DNA of 53,717 nt from UBA11373 sp035291545. Lineage in GTDB: Bacteria > Actinomycetota > Acidimicrobiia > Spongiisociales > UBA11373. The DNA is taken from NCBI GenBank assembly GCA_035291545.1, contig DATDRW010000071.1:1-53717 (forward strand), in the 5' to 3' direction. The position numbers and the translations under genes were made by a program. The notes under the pieces are model-generated. The model had not been told where the DNA came from. It saw nothing but the letters and a program-made list of their open reading frames with translations, and did not search any database. Below are positions 15,338 through 23,247 of the stretch, piece after piece; position 1 is the stretch's first letter, and each line of letters starts with the position of its first letter.

Positions 15338-16348
15338 GTGTTCCGTCTTCCCGATCCCGTTGCCGGCGTTCGATTCCGCGAGTACCGCGGTGAGATCGAC
15401 TTTCCCGGCCTGGTGGCCGCGTACAACGGCGCCCGCATGGCGGACGGCGTGTCCGGTATCGACACGCTCGAGGAGTTCACCAACCAGTACCGCCACCTGA
15501 CCAACTGTGATCTCGATCGTGACCTGCTGATCGCCGAGATCGATCGGGGCATCGTCGGGTACGCCCGGGTCACCTGGTGGGTGGAGGAGGCCACCTCGGA
15601 TCGGGTGCTGGTGGCGGTGTTCTGGTTGCTCCCCGAGGCCCGTGGGTCCGGGGTTGCGGAGCGGATGCTCGGCTGGGCAGAAGAGCGCCTCGCCGAGATC
15701 GCCGCAGAACACCCTCACGCCGGAAGGCAGTTCCTCACGGCCTATGTCGACGAGGGAGAGGAGGAGCGCGAGCGGATCCTTGCCGTCGCCGGCTACCAGC
15801 GGACCCAGCAATACGCCGAGATGACCCGGCCGCTGTCGGATCCGATCCCCGACCGCCCGCTTCCCGACGGCCTCGAGATCCGGCCGGTGACCCGGGCCGA
15901 GGGGCGCGCCATCTGGGAGGCGGACGACCGGGCCTTCCGCGACCACCACGGATACGCCCTGCAGACCGAGACCGACTACGAGCGGTGGACGAAGCACGAG
16001 AACGCCGATCCGGCGCTCTGGAAAGTCGCCTTCGCCGGGGCTGTCATCGCCGGGCAGGTGCTCAACTACGTCAACCCGGTGGAAAACGCCACCTTCGGCC
16101 GCAATTGGGGCTGGACCGAGAGCATCTCCGTACAGCGGGAGTGGCGCAACCGCGGCGTCGCCAAGGCCCTGATCACCGAGAGCATGCGTATGTTCAGGGA
16201 GATGGGCATGGAGCACGTCGCCCTCGGGGTGCACACCACCAATCCCAACGGGGCATTCCCGCTCTATGAGAGCCTCGGCTACCGGGTGACCGCTACCAGC
16301 TACGAGTTGCGCAAGCCGTTCGGCGGTCAGCACCCCGAGAGGAACTAA
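15338..16348 (+). CDS. Tandem GNAT acetyltransferase
   Basis: A 336-residue protein made of two GNAT domains, which use acetyl-CoA to acetylate an amine. Domain 1 covers residues ~1-165 with an A-motif around EARGSGVAERML; domain 2 covers ~175-325 with the stronger acetyl-CoA loop WRNRGVAKALI and the late block NPNGAFPLYESLGY. Double-GNAT architecture is shared with mycothiol synthase MshD, but the sequence was not enough to claim that. It starts with GTG, 5 nt after the stop of the phosphatase gene; TACGCT lies 7 nt before the GTG and could also give a separate leaderless transcript. Confidence 0.85.
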   Translation: MFRLPDPVAGVRFREYRGEIDFPGLVAAYNGARMADGVSGIDTLEEFTNQYRHLTNCDLDRDLLIAEIDRGIVGYARVTWWVEEATSDRVLVAVFWLLPEARGSGVAERMLGWAEERLAEIAAEHPHAGRQFLTAYVDEGEEERERILAVAGYQRTQQYAEMTRPLSDPIPDRPLPDGLEIRPVTRAEGRAIWEADDRAFRDHHGYALQTETDYERWTKHENADPALWKVAFAGAVIAGQVLNYVNPVENATFGRNWGWTESISVQREWRNRGVAKALITESMRMFREMGMEHVALGVHTTNPNGAFPLYESLGYRVTATSYELRKPFGGQHPERN

Positions 16349-16363
16349 TCGGGGCTTGGCGGT

Positions 16364-16369
16364 TACATT
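16364..16369 (+). promoter_or_regulatory. Possible -10 box of phhA
   Basis: TACATT, about 30 nt upstream of the phhA ATG. It would leave a short leader holding GGAGG. No clear -35. Confidence 0.35.
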
Positions 16370-16399
16370 TCCGGGGTCGGCCAGCGATGGAGGATGCGC

Positions 16400-17116
16400 A
16401 TGGAGGACATCGAGTTTTCGCCCGAGCAGCACAAGACCTGGGCCGAGTTGTATCGCCGCCAGGTTCCCCGGGTGCAAGAGCACGCCTCCGCCCTGTACCT
16501 CGAGGGGTTCGCGCTGCTCCAACTCCCAGCGGAGGGCATCCCCAGTCTCGACCAGTTGAACGAGAAGATCACCCCGGCGAGCGGCTGGACCATCGTCCGC
16601 ACCGACGTTCGCTACACCGACTCCGACGAGTGGTACCGCTACTTCGACCGGCAGGAGTTCCTGATCACGAACTACATGCGCTCGTGGGAGGAACTCGACT
16701 GGACTCCGGAGCCGGACATGTTCCACGACATCTTCGGCCACCTCCCGTTCTTCATGCTGCGCCGTTACGCCGAGCTCCAGGAGATGTTCGCCCCGACCTA
16801 CCTCGCCGCCGCCTCGGATGCGGAGAAGGAGAACATCAAGCGCCTCGCCTGGTACTCGACCGAGTTCGGGATGATCCGGGAGGATGGGAGGATGAAGGTG
16901 TTCGGCACCGGTCTCATGTCCGGTGGTGAAGAGTTCATCAACGCCGCCGAAGGCCGGATGAACTACCACGACTTCAGCATCGAGAACGTGATCGGGCACG
17001 ACAAGGTGCTGTACGAACAGCATCAGGATCTGTACGTGATCGAGTCGGTCGATCAGCTCAAGGCCGAACTGGCCCGCTACTTCGACCCGATCCTGGAGCG
17101 AGCCGGCAAGCAGTAG
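16400..17116 (+). CDS. phhA: Phenylalanine 4-hydroxylase
   Basis: A 238-residue aromatic amino acid hydroxylase that turns phenylalanine into tyrosine with a pterin cofactor and O2. The non-heme iron ligands are visible as His109 and His114 (F-H-D-I-F-G-H) and Glu155 (W-Y-S-T-E-F-G), all in the expected order. Length fits the monodomain bacterial enzymes. The ATG at 16400 is chosen over the one at 16394 because GGAGG lies 6 nt before 16400 and would overlap the earlier start. The next gene, an AidB-like acyl-CoA dehydrogenase, follows 10 nt after the stop. A pterin dehydratase partner is not in the window. Confidence 0.92.
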   Translation: MEDIEFSPEQHKTWAELYRRQVPRVQEHASALYLEGFALLQLPAEGIPSLDQLNEKITPASGWTIVRTDVRYTDSDEWYRYFDRQEFLITNYMRSWEELDWTPEPDMFHDIFGHLPFFMLRRYAELQEMFAPTYLAAASDAEKENIKRLAWYSTEFGMIREDGRMKVFGTGLMSGGEEFINAAEGRMNYHDFSIENVIGHDKVLYEQHQDLYVIESVDQLKAELARYFDPILERAGKQ

Positions 17117-17126
17117 GGAGTGCGAC

Positions 17127-18731
17127 GTGCGGTCGACTCACGAAGTCATCAATCAGCCGCCCCCGATCCACGGACTGAACGGATATCTCGCCGATCGGGC
17201 ACTGGCCGACGCAGTCGTCCGGGAGGGTGCCGGCTGGGGAGTGGCCGAACTGGTCGAGGCGGGTGGGTTCGTGTGGTCCGAGACTGCACGAGATTGGGGA
17301 CGGGTCGCCGAGGCGAATCGGCCCGTCCTGCACACCCACGATCGCTATGGCAACCGAATCGATCGGGTGGAGTACCACCCGGCCTACCACCACCTGATGA
17401 CGGCGGCCATCTCCCGTGGTCTCCACGGCGCCGCCTGGGCCGACGGTCGCCCCGGGGCCCACGTCCTGCGCTGCGCCAAGACGATCGTGTGGAGCCCGGT
17501 CGACTACGGCCACATGTGCCCGCTCTCGATGTCGTACGCGGTCATGCCGGCGCTCCGGGCCACACCGGAGGTGGCGGCACTTTGGGAGCCCCGGCTCACC
17601 TCCCGCGACTACGACGAGCGCGACCTCCCCGCGAGTGAGAAGCGCGGCCTCACCGCCGGCATGGCGATGACCGAGAAGCAGGGGGGATCGGACGTCAGAA
17701 CCAACTCGACGCTGGCCCGCCCTCTCGGCGGGAACGAGTACTCGCTGGTCGGCCACAAATGGTTCTGCTCGGCGCCGATGTCCGATGTCTTCCTCGTGCT
17801 CGGTCAGGCACCGGAGGGACTCACCTGTTTTCTGATGCCGCGTTACCGACCCGACGGCACCCGCAACGCCATCCTGATCATGCGCCTCAAGGACAAGATG
17901 GGGGACCGGTCCAACGCCTCCTCCGAGATCGAACTCGACGAAGCCCTTGCCTATCGCCTCGGGGATGAGGGGAGAGGGGTCTCCACGATCATCGAGATGG
18001 TCAACCGCACCCGGCTCGATTGTGCCCTCGGTGCCGCCGCGCAGATGCGTCACGGACTCGTCGAGGCCGTTCACCACTCCCGACATCGCCAGGCTTTCGG
18101 GAAGACCCTGGTAGAGCAGCCGCTGATGCGCAGTGTGCTCGCCGATCTCGCCGTCGAGTCGGAGGCCGCCACCCTCGCCGCGATGCGTCTCGCCGGGGCG
18201 TACGACCGGGGTGAGTTCGACTTCGCACGACTGGCCACGCCCATCGTCAAGTACTGGCTCACCAAGCGCAGTCCGGGGCACGCCGCCGAGGCGCTGGAAT
18301 GCCTGGGCGGTTCGGGCTACGTCGAGGATTCGGGAATGCCTCGCCTGTTCCGACAGAGCCCGCTCAACTCGATCTGGGAGGGATCGGGCAACGTCATCTC
18401 GCTCGACGTGCTGCGCGTCGTCGCCCGCAATCCGGAGGCGGTCGTCGCGTTCCTCGGCGAACTCGAGACCGTCGCTGGGGCCGATCCCCGGTTCGATGCG
18501 GCACTCGTCCGGTGGCGCGACACGCTTTCCGACGCCGACGACGCCGGGGCGCGGCGTCTCGTCGAGCGCGCCGCGGTGTTGCTCCAGGCGTCACTGCTGC
18601 TGCGGTACTCGCCGGCGGCGGTGGCGGATCTGTTCGTAGCCACGCGGATCGCAGACCCGGGCCTGGCGTTCGGGAGTCTTCCCGGTGGAGTGTCTGCGGG
18701 GCAGGTGGTCGATCGGGCGTTGCCGGGCTAG
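17127..18731 (+). CDS. AidB-like acyl-CoA dehydrogenase
   Basis: A 534-residue FAD enzyme of the acyl-CoA dehydrogenase superfamily, AidB branch (longer than the usual ~380 residues). Typical blocks are GMAMTEKQGGSDVR near residue 178-191 (FAD and substrate loop), GHKWFCSAPMSDVF, R-Q-A-F-G-K near residue 330, and ECLGGSGYVED near residue 393 followed by the NSIWEGSGNVISLDVLR block, where the Glu is conserved in this branch. AidB in E. coli belongs to the alkylation response; in actinobacteria many homologues have undefined acyl-CoA substrates. The GTG start has GGGAG about 6 nt upstream. The gene probably belongs to the phhA transcript. Confidence 0.85.
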   Translation: MRSTHEVINQPPPIHGLNGYLADRALADAVVREGAGWGVAELVEAGGFVWSETARDWGRVAEANRPVLHTHDRYGNRIDRVEYHPAYHHLMTAAISRGLHGAAWADGRPGAHVLRCAKTIVWSPVDYGHMCPLSMSYAVMPALRATPEVAALWEPRLTSRDYDERDLPASEKRGLTAGMAMTEKQGGSDVRTNSTLARPLGGNEYSLVGHKWFCSAPMSDVFLVLGQAPEGLTCFLMPRYRPDGTRNAILIMRLKDKMGDRSNASSEIELDEALAYRLGDEGRGVSTIIEMVNRTRLDCALGAAAQMRHGLVEAVHHSRHRQAFGKTLVEQPLMRSVLADLAVESEAATLAAMRLAGAYDRGEFDFARLATPIVKYWLTKRSPGHAAEALECLGGSGYVEDSGMPRLFRQSPLNSIWEGSGNVISLDVLRVVARNPEAVVAFLGELETVAGADPRFDAALVRWRDTLSDADDAGARRLVERAAVLLQASLLLRYSPAAVADLFVATRIADPGLAFGSLPGGVSAGQVVDRALPG

Positions 18732-18739
18732 CCGCGTCT

Positions 18740-19828
18740 TCATTCCCGCCGGGAGGGCAACCCTTCGTGAGCCATGCGGTGATGCCGGCGGCAGAGGAGT
18801 CGGAGGTTGCGGAGACTGGTGGGTCCGCCGTCGGCCCAATGGACGATGTGGTGGGCATCGCACCATCGGTGAGGGCGGTTGCACCCGGGATGGGTGCAGC
18901 CGCCGTCCCGAGCGATCAGCGCCCGGCGAATCGCTGCGGGGATCGTCCGGGTGGCTCGTCCGACATCCAACACCGCGTCGGAGTGGGTGGCGACCCGGGT
19001 GACCTGGGCGTCACACGCCACACGCCGTGCGGTCTCGGGGGTGACGATCGCCTCTCCGAGAGTCGAGGGTGAACCCGGATCGCCCTGGAGCACCTGGGTG
19101 CCGACGGTGAGGGTGACCTGGGGACGAAAACCACCCGCAATGGGTGTGTTGCCGTTGGTCAGATGGTCGGCACACAGGTCTACGAGCGCGTCGGCGCGGC
19201 GCTGGGCGTGGGAGCGGGTGTCGGACGGATCGAGGTTGGCGGGTTCGACCAGCGATCGCAGCGCGGTGATCACGATCTCGCCACCCTCCGGATCCAACTC
19301 AGCGTCCATCCGTACCATCCCACCCAGCGTGCGTGAGACGTGGAGGCGACGCCGACCGTGGAGGTGCTCCGCATCCACGGCGGCAGCCTCCGCATCGGCC
19401 GCCTGCTTCCAGTACTGCAATGCACGAAACGCATCACCCATCGACAGACCGCCAACCGTGTCGACCAGCACCTGCTCGTCGCGATGGAACAACTCCGGTG
19501 AAACGCTGGCGGCGGCAAGCAGCATCGCCACCCGGGATCGATCGATCTCGGCAGAGGCGAACGCGTCGGCGACACGCGGATGCTCCACCAGGCCACGCGC
19601 CTCGGCGACGCGACGCTGCGCTTCGGCAGCCGAAACTCCGGCCCGATCTCGCACCAAGGAGGTGGCGGTGAGGTAGCCGGCGTCCGCAAAGAGGCCGTCA
19701 CGGTCGATCCGGGCGAGCTCACGGGCCGCCTGCGCCTGCAGCATCGTGATCTCCCGACACAGGCGCAGGTAGCGGTCAACCGGATGCTCTCGGACACCGA
19801 GCGCACCGTCGGTTCGCATCGTCTCCAT
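18740..19828 (-). CDS. DUF222 / HNH endonuclease domain protein (13E12 family)
   Basis: A 362-residue protein of the actinobacterial 13E12/DUF222 group, usually found in many copies per genome. The N-terminal DUF222 part (residues ~20-280) is helical with many Ala, Arg and Glu. The C-terminal HNH part is intact: C-x4-C (CTHPGCNRP), W-C-D-A-H-H-I-V-H-W-A-D-G-G, N-L-R-L-L-C-R-R-H-H, so it may bind zinc and cut DNA. Physiological role is not known; they may be mobile or phage-defence related. The ATG at 19828 is chosen because TACCTT lies exactly 6 nt before it. Its stop is 8 nt from the stop of the convergent acyl-CoA dehydrogenase gene. Confidence 0.9.
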   Translation of the reverse strand: METMRTDGALGVREHPVDRYLRLCREITMLQAQAARELARIDRDGLFADAGYLTATSLVRDRAGVSAAEAQRRVAEARGLVEHPRVADAFASAEIDRSRVAMLLAAASVSPELFHRDEQVLVDTVGGLSMGDAFRALQYWKQAADAEAAAVDAEHLHGRRRLHVSRTLGGMVRMDAELDPEGGEIVITALRSLVEPANLDPSDTRSHAQRRADALVDLCADHLTNGNTPIAGGFRPQVTLTVGTQVLQGDPGSPSTLGEAIVTPETARRVACDAQVTRVATHSDAVLDVGRATRTIPAAIRRALIARDGGCTHPGCNRPHRWCDAHHIVHWADGGPTSLRNLRLLCRRHHRMAHEGLPSRRE

Positions 19829-19834
19829 GCGGAC

Positions 19835-19840
19835 AAGGTA
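19835..19840 (-). promoter_or_regulatory. -10 box of the DUF222/HNH gene
   Basis: TACCTT on the minus strand, followed by 6 nt and ATG. Identical to the allB box and spacing. Leaderless transcript expected. The remaining 19841-19980 gap shows only a 19-codon chance-like ORF. Confidence 0.5.
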
Positions 19841-19980
19841 CGACCCGGGTGTGACAGAACCGGATGTGCCGATCGCGTCTGTCGTGTGACCGGCCATCTC
19901 GGGGTGAGAATGTCGTGATGGATGCGGCGGAGGAAGAGTTCGTGGAATTCACCTTCGTCGCCCACGCTGGGGGCTGAGTC

Positions 19981-21291
19981 TTACCCCGCCCCAAACCCCG
20001 TCACCACCGCAGCGTGCTTCTGCGGCATCCTTCCCTTGATCCGAGTCCCGCCGAGCTCGTGCGACTCGGAGACGACCTCGCCGACCCGGTGCACCAGCGA
20101 CACTACGTCGCCGCGCTCGAACGGCACCAGGATGTCGAAATCCACGCTGGGGAGGGTGAGCATCGACTCCACCCGTTCGAGGAGGTCGTCGAGTCCGGCG
20201 CCGGTCTGCGCCGATACGGACACCGCTCCCGGGTGGAGCGCGCGGAGCCGCTGCAGGGCGACGGGATCCGCGACGTCGATCTTGTTGAGTACGAGCAGCT
20301 CGGGCAGTTCGTGGGCCCCGATCTCCTCGAGCGTCTCCCGCACCGACCCGATCTGCTGTTCCGGGTCGGCCGCCGACGCATCGACGACGTGGAGCAGCAG
20401 GTCGGTGTCGACGGCTTCTTCAAGGGTGGAGCGGAACGCCTCGACCAGATCGTGAGGCAGATCGCGCACGAACCCGACCGTGTCGGAGAGCAGCGCCTCC
20501 TTTCCGGGTGACAACCGCAGCCGCCGCACCGTGGCGTCGAGCGTCGAGAACAGCCGGTCCTCCACGAGCACCCCGGCACCGGTGAGCGCGTTGAGCAGGC
20601 TCGACTTGCCGGAGTTGGTGTAACCGACGATCGCCGCGGAGGGGATCTCTGCACGGCGACGGGCCTTGCGCTGGGTCGCCCGCACCGTCGCCAGATCCTT
20701 GAGCTCCCGCTCGAGTTGGGAGATGCGGCTCAGCACGCGGCGTCGGTCGGACTCGAGTTTGGTCTCGCCGGGTCCGCGGGTGCCGATGCCACCGCCGAGC
20801 CGGCTCATCTCGATGCCCTTCCCGCGCAGCCGGGGGAGCCGGTAGCGGTTCATCGCCAGCTCCACCTGGGCCCTACCCGCCCGACTGGTGGCGTGGAGGG
20901 CGAAGATGTCGAGGATGAGCGCCACCCGGTCGACGACGTCCACCTGGAGGATCTTCTGGAGATTGCGCTGCTGCACCGGGCTCAACTCGCCGTCGACGAC
21001 GACGAGATCGATGTCGAGTGCCCTTCCGATCCCCGCCAGCTCGGCCGCCTTGCCCTTGCCGATGTAGGTGGCCGGGTCGGGGGTGGTGCGGCGCTGCACC
21101 GCTCGCTCCACCGCGTCGGAACCGGCGGTGTCGACGAGTCGCTCCATCTCGTCGAGAGAGGCCTCCACCTCTTCGGAGTCCCGATGCGCCGTGAGCAGCG
21201 AGACCAGCAGGGCGCGTTGCCGGGCAACGGTGACGTCGGTCACCGAAGCGGTCAGGCGTCGCCGGACCCGTCCGACGTGGCGATCGGTCAT
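19981..21291 (-). CDS. hflX: GTPase HflX
   Basis: A 436-residue ribosome-associated GTPase that splits or rescues stalled 50S/70S ribosomes, mostly under stress. The N-terminal HflX domain (residues ~20-190) contains YIGKGKAAEL, FALHATSRAGRAQVELA and the glycine-rich GGGIGTRGPGETKLE linker. The G domain shows G1 GYTNSGKSS near residue 222, G3 DTVGF, and G4 NKID. The final part has the C-terminal domain with RGDVVSL. Length is normal. It lies downstream of a selenocysteine tRNA transcribed in the same direction, with an 81-bp heptad array between them. Start ATG at 21291, without a clear Shine-Dalgarno sequence. Confidence 0.95.
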   Translation of the reverse strand: MTDRHVGRVRRRLTASVTDVTVARQRALLVSLLTAHRDSEEVEASLDEMERLVDTAGSDAVERAVQRRTTPDPATYIGKGKAAELAGIGRALDIDLVVVDGELSPVQQRNLQKILQVDVVDRVALILDIFALHATSRAGRAQVELAMNRYRLPRLRGKGIEMSRLGGGIGTRGPGETKLESDRRRVLSRISQLERELKDLATVRATQRKARRRAEIPSAAIVGYTNSGKSSLLNALTGAGVLVEDRLFSTLDATVRRLRLSPGKEALLSDTVGFVRDLPHDLVEAFRSTLEEAVDTDLLLHVVDASAADPEQQIGSVRETLEEIGAHELPELLVLNKIDVADPVALQRLRALHPGAVSVSAQTGAGLDDLLERVESMLTLPSVDFDILVPFERGDVVSLVHRVGEVVSESHELGGTRIKGRMPQKHAAVVTGFGAG

Positions 21292-21310
21292 GTGAGTGAT
21301 GAAAGCAGGA

Positions 21311-21392
21311 CAGATGCCGGATGCCAGATTCCAGATGCCAGATTCCAGATGCCGGATGCCGGATGCCGGATGTCTGGCCCTGGCATCTGGTC
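21311..21392. repeat. Heptad repeat array (J) between hflX and tRNA-Sec
   Basis: Eleven phase-locked heptads: AGATGCC, GGATGCC, AGATTCC alternating, then GGATGTC, TGGCCCT, GGCATCT. The last two units are the inverse of the first ones (TGGCATCTGG against CCAGATGCCA), so the array can fold back on itself. It ends 4 bp from the tRNA 3' end. Confidence 0.8.
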
Positions 21393-21395
21393 ACG

Positions 21396-21487
21396 CGGAG
21401 GCGCGAGGAGTCGAACCCCGCGGATCGCAGTGCGATCCACCACCGGTTTTGAAGACCGGGGAGCCCACCGGGCGCTCGGACGCCTCC
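21396..21487 (-). tRNA. selC: tRNA-Sec (anticodon UCA)
   Basis: A 92-nt selenocysteine tRNA on the minus strand; it reads UGA as selenocysteine. The anticodon arm is CCGGT-CUUCAAA-ACCGG with UCA at the anticodon. The acceptor stem has 8 bp (GGAGGCGT with GCGCCTCC, last pair U-G), as in bacterial tRNA-Sec and unlike the 7 bp of normal tRNAs. The variable arm is long: GGATCG pairs with CGATCC around CACTG. The T arm is CGGGG-TTCGACT-CCTCG. The discriminator is G and CCA is not encoded. No selA, selB, selD or recognisable selenoprotein lies in this window. Confidence 0.93.
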
Positions 21488-21530
21488 GTGCCCCAGGCTA
21501 CCCGCGTCGGCGGCGGTCACCACTCGCGGT

Positions 21531-21550
21531 CACTCTCGCCACAGAGAGTG
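21531..21550. promoter_or_regulatory. Palindromic operator candidate upstream of the XRE gene
   Basis: A perfect inverted repeat CACTCTC-gccaca-GAGAGTG covers the -35 region of the XRE gene promoter. It is preceded by a related direct repeat (GCGGTCACCACTC, GCGGTCACTCTC). It may be the binding site of the XRE protein itself (self-repression) or of another regulator. Confidence 0.45.
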
Positions 21551-21561
21551 TTTCACGGGAA

Positions 21562-21567
21562 TAAGAT
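21562..21567 (+). promoter_or_regulatory. -10 box of the XRE gene
   Basis: TAAGAT, exactly 6 nt before the GTG start at 21574; leaderless spacing. It sits 11 nt after the operator palindrome. Confidence 0.5.
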
Positions 21568-21573
21568 GGCGGC

Positions 21574-22227
21574 GTGTCCATGGGAGTGGATCGTGCAGTC
21601 GTCGGGGCGACCGTCGGTGTGTCGCTGCACCGGCGCCGCCTCGCGCTCGGGGTGAGCACGGCCCGCCTCGCCGAGGAGATCGGGGTCCGTCCCTCCGACA
21701 TCGGGCGATGGGAACGGGGCGATGCGATCCCGCCGCCGACGCGGATCCGGGCGATGGCCCGGGTGCTCGGATTGGATCAGGCGATGATGCTCTCCTGGAT
21801 CGCCGATGCCGAACCCGCCGTCGACGAGCCCACGGCCGGAGACGCCGTCGACATCATGATCGATCTCGCACCGCCCGATCCGTTCGTTGTGATCACCGAT
21901 AGGTCCCATCCGGTGGACGTGTCGGTCACCAGGAGCCTGCGTGTCCCCAAACCGACCGCGACCCGACCTCCGGTGCGCCCGCGCCCCGTCGCGTCGGTGT
22001 TTCCGGCTCCCACCATGTCCCTCGAGGCGGACCGCCACGTGTACTCGCCGGTGGCGGGGTTTCCCCGCGAATCACACCCACACCTGAGCGCCGCGGCCCG
22101 GATGGTCCGGGTCATCATCGCCCTCGCCGCACTCGGTCTCGCCCTCGCCTGGGCGCTCGATCAACTCGGCCACGGTCTCGGAGACCTGCTCGACCTGTTC
22201 GGCGGGCCGGACGCCATTCCCGGCTAG
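21574..22227 (+). CDS. XRE-type regulator with C-terminal membrane anchor
   Basis: A 217-residue protein with an N-terminal helix-turn-helix of the XRE (Cro/CI) type at residues ~14-70 (LHRRRLALGVSTARLAEEIGV then DIGRWERGD), a long Pro- and Val-rich linker (~80-170) and one membrane helix near residues 177-195, with a short Asp- and Gly-rich tail. DNA-binding head plus a tail anchor suggests a membrane-tethered regulator or a RodZ-like cell-shape factor, although no RodZ domain was seen. GTG is chosen as start because of TAAGAT 6 nt before it; a second start (ATG, two codons on) is possible. A palindrome in its own promoter hints at self-control. The dehydrogenase gene follows 12 nt after its stop. 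Confidence 0.8.
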   Translation: MSMGVDRAVVGATVGVSLHRRRLALGVSTARLAEEIGVRPSDIGRWERGDAIPPPTRIRAMARVLGLDQAMMLSWIADAEPAVDEPTAGDAVDIMIDLAPPDPFVVITDRSHPVDVSVTRSLRVPKPTATRPPVRPRPVASVFPAPTMSLEADRHVYSPVAGFPRESHPHLSAAARMVRVIIALAALGLALAWALDQLGHGLGDLLDLFGGPDAIPG

Positions 22228-22230
22228 GGT
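22225..22230 (+). promoter_or_regulatory. Possible -10 box of the D-2-hydroxyacid dehydrogenase gene
   Basis: TAGGGT, 9 nt before the GTG at 22240; it overlaps the stop codon of the XRE gene, so it may be chance. Confidence 0.3.
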
Positions 22231-22239
22231 CGCCGGTCT

Positions 22240-23166
22240 GTGACCCATCCGGTTCGCGTCGTCGTGGGCCCACTCGGAGGCACCGGTATCGCCGAGGCCA
22301 TCGCCGCGGTCGATGGGATCGAGGCCGTGATCGTGCGCGACATCGCGGAAGTGCCGGCGGCTCTGGGCGAGGCCCCGATCCTGGTCACCTTCCACTGGTC
22401 GGACACCTGGATGGCTCCCGGTCTGCGCTGGATCCAATCGGTCTCCGCCGGCACCGATCAGTTCCCCCTGGCCGCGCTCGCCGCCAACGGTACGGCGCTC
22501 ACCTCGGCGCGCGGCATCCACGAGGTACAGGTATCCGAACACGCGATCGGCCTGCTCCTTGCCATGACGCGCGGCATCGATACCGCCGCGGTGCAGCAAC
22601 AGACCCGGACCTGGAAGTGGACGCCGGTGGTCGAACTCCACGGGATGACGCTGGGAGTGTTGGGACTCGGCACGATCGGCGAAGGGGTGGCTCGCCGGGC
22701 CGCGGCGTTCGGCATGCGGGTGATCGGCACGAAGGCCCATCCCGCCGACTACAGGGGAGTCGCCGCGGAGGTGTTCGCTCCCGGGGAAACGATCGAGGTG
22801 TTCCGGCGCGCCGATGCCGTCGTGATCACGCTGCCGGGCGGGGATGACACTCGCAACCTGGTGGGGAGCGAGGAACTCGAGGCGCTGCGCGGCGGGTGGA
22901 TCGTCAACGTGGGCCGCGGGGCGGTGATCGATGAGCCGGCGCTGGTGGCGGCAATGCGTGACGGTGTGCTCGCCGGGGCCGCACTCGACGTGTTCGCCAC
23001 CGAGCCGCTGCCCGCCGACTCACCGCTGTGGGACCTCCCCGGCGTCCTCATCACCCCGCACATGGCCGGGGCGTCGCCGCGGTACGGGGAGCGTCTCGCC
23101 GCACTGTTCGCCTGGAACCTCGCCGCGTTTCACGGCGGCGGCGAGTGGCGCAACCGGGTGGTGTAG
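22240..23166 (+). CDS. D-2-hydroxyacid dehydrogenase (NAD-binding)
   Basis: A 308-residue dehydrogenase of the D-isomer-specific 2-hydroxyacid family, which interconverts 2-keto acids and D-2-hydroxy acids. The NAD-binding loop is G-L-G-T-I-G-E-G near residue 147, followed by the catalytic Arg in NVGRGAVIDE (near 225), Glu in DVFATEPLP (near 254) and His in TPHMAGASPR (near 273). The N-terminal catalytic half has SVSAGTDQFP, as in many glyoxylate/hydroxypyruvate reductase-like members. Glyoxylate from ureide breakdown would be a possible substrate but there is no direct evidence. It starts with GTG. A heptad element follows. Confidence 0.9.
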   Translation: MTHPVRVVVGPLGGTGIAEAIAAVDGIEAVIVRDIAEVPAALGEAPILVTFHWSDTWMAPGLRWIQSVSAGTDQFPLAALAANGTALTSARGIHEVQVSEHAIGLLLAMTRGIDTAAVQQQTRTWKWTPVVELHGMTLGVLGLGTIGEGVARRAAAFGMRVIGTKAHPADYRGVAAEVFAPGETIEVFRRADAVVITLPGGDDTRNLVGSEELEALRGGWIVNVGRGAVIDEPALVAAMRDGVLAGAALDVFATEPLPADSPLWDLPGVLITPHMAGASPRYGERLAALFAWNLAAFHGGGEWRNRVV

Positions 23167-23237
23167 AAGGCTCCAGGCACCAGGCTCCAGGCACCAGATC
23201 TGCACTCCGCATCCGGCATCTGATGCCTGGTGCCTAC
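23167..23237. repeat. Heptad repeat element with inverted arms (K)
   Basis: Left arm AGGCTCC, AGGCACC, AGGCTCC, AGGCACC; middle units AGATCTG, CACTCCG, CATCCGG, CATCTGA keep the 7-bp phase; right arm TGCCTGG, TGCCTAC is the inverse of the left. The TAC of the last unit is the start of the next gene's -10 box. Confidence 0.8.
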
Positions 23238-23240
23238 TCT
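23235..23240 (+). promoter_or_regulatory. -10 box of the thioredoxin-like lipoprotein gene
   Basis: TACTCT, 7 nt before the ATG at 23248. It overlaps the last heptad of element K. Confidence 0.5.
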
Positions 23241-23247
23241 CCCCCCA

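Noticed and set aside
15161..17023. 620-codon minus-strand frame opposite to the GNAT and phhA genes
   Set aside because: The plus-strand genes are recognisable enzymes; the antisense frame is compositional only.
19918..19977. 19-codon ORF MDAAEEEFVEFTFVAHAGG in the gap between HNH and hflX
   Set aside because: No ribosome site and no promoter box at leaderless distance; no sign of a precursor peptide system. Likely chance.
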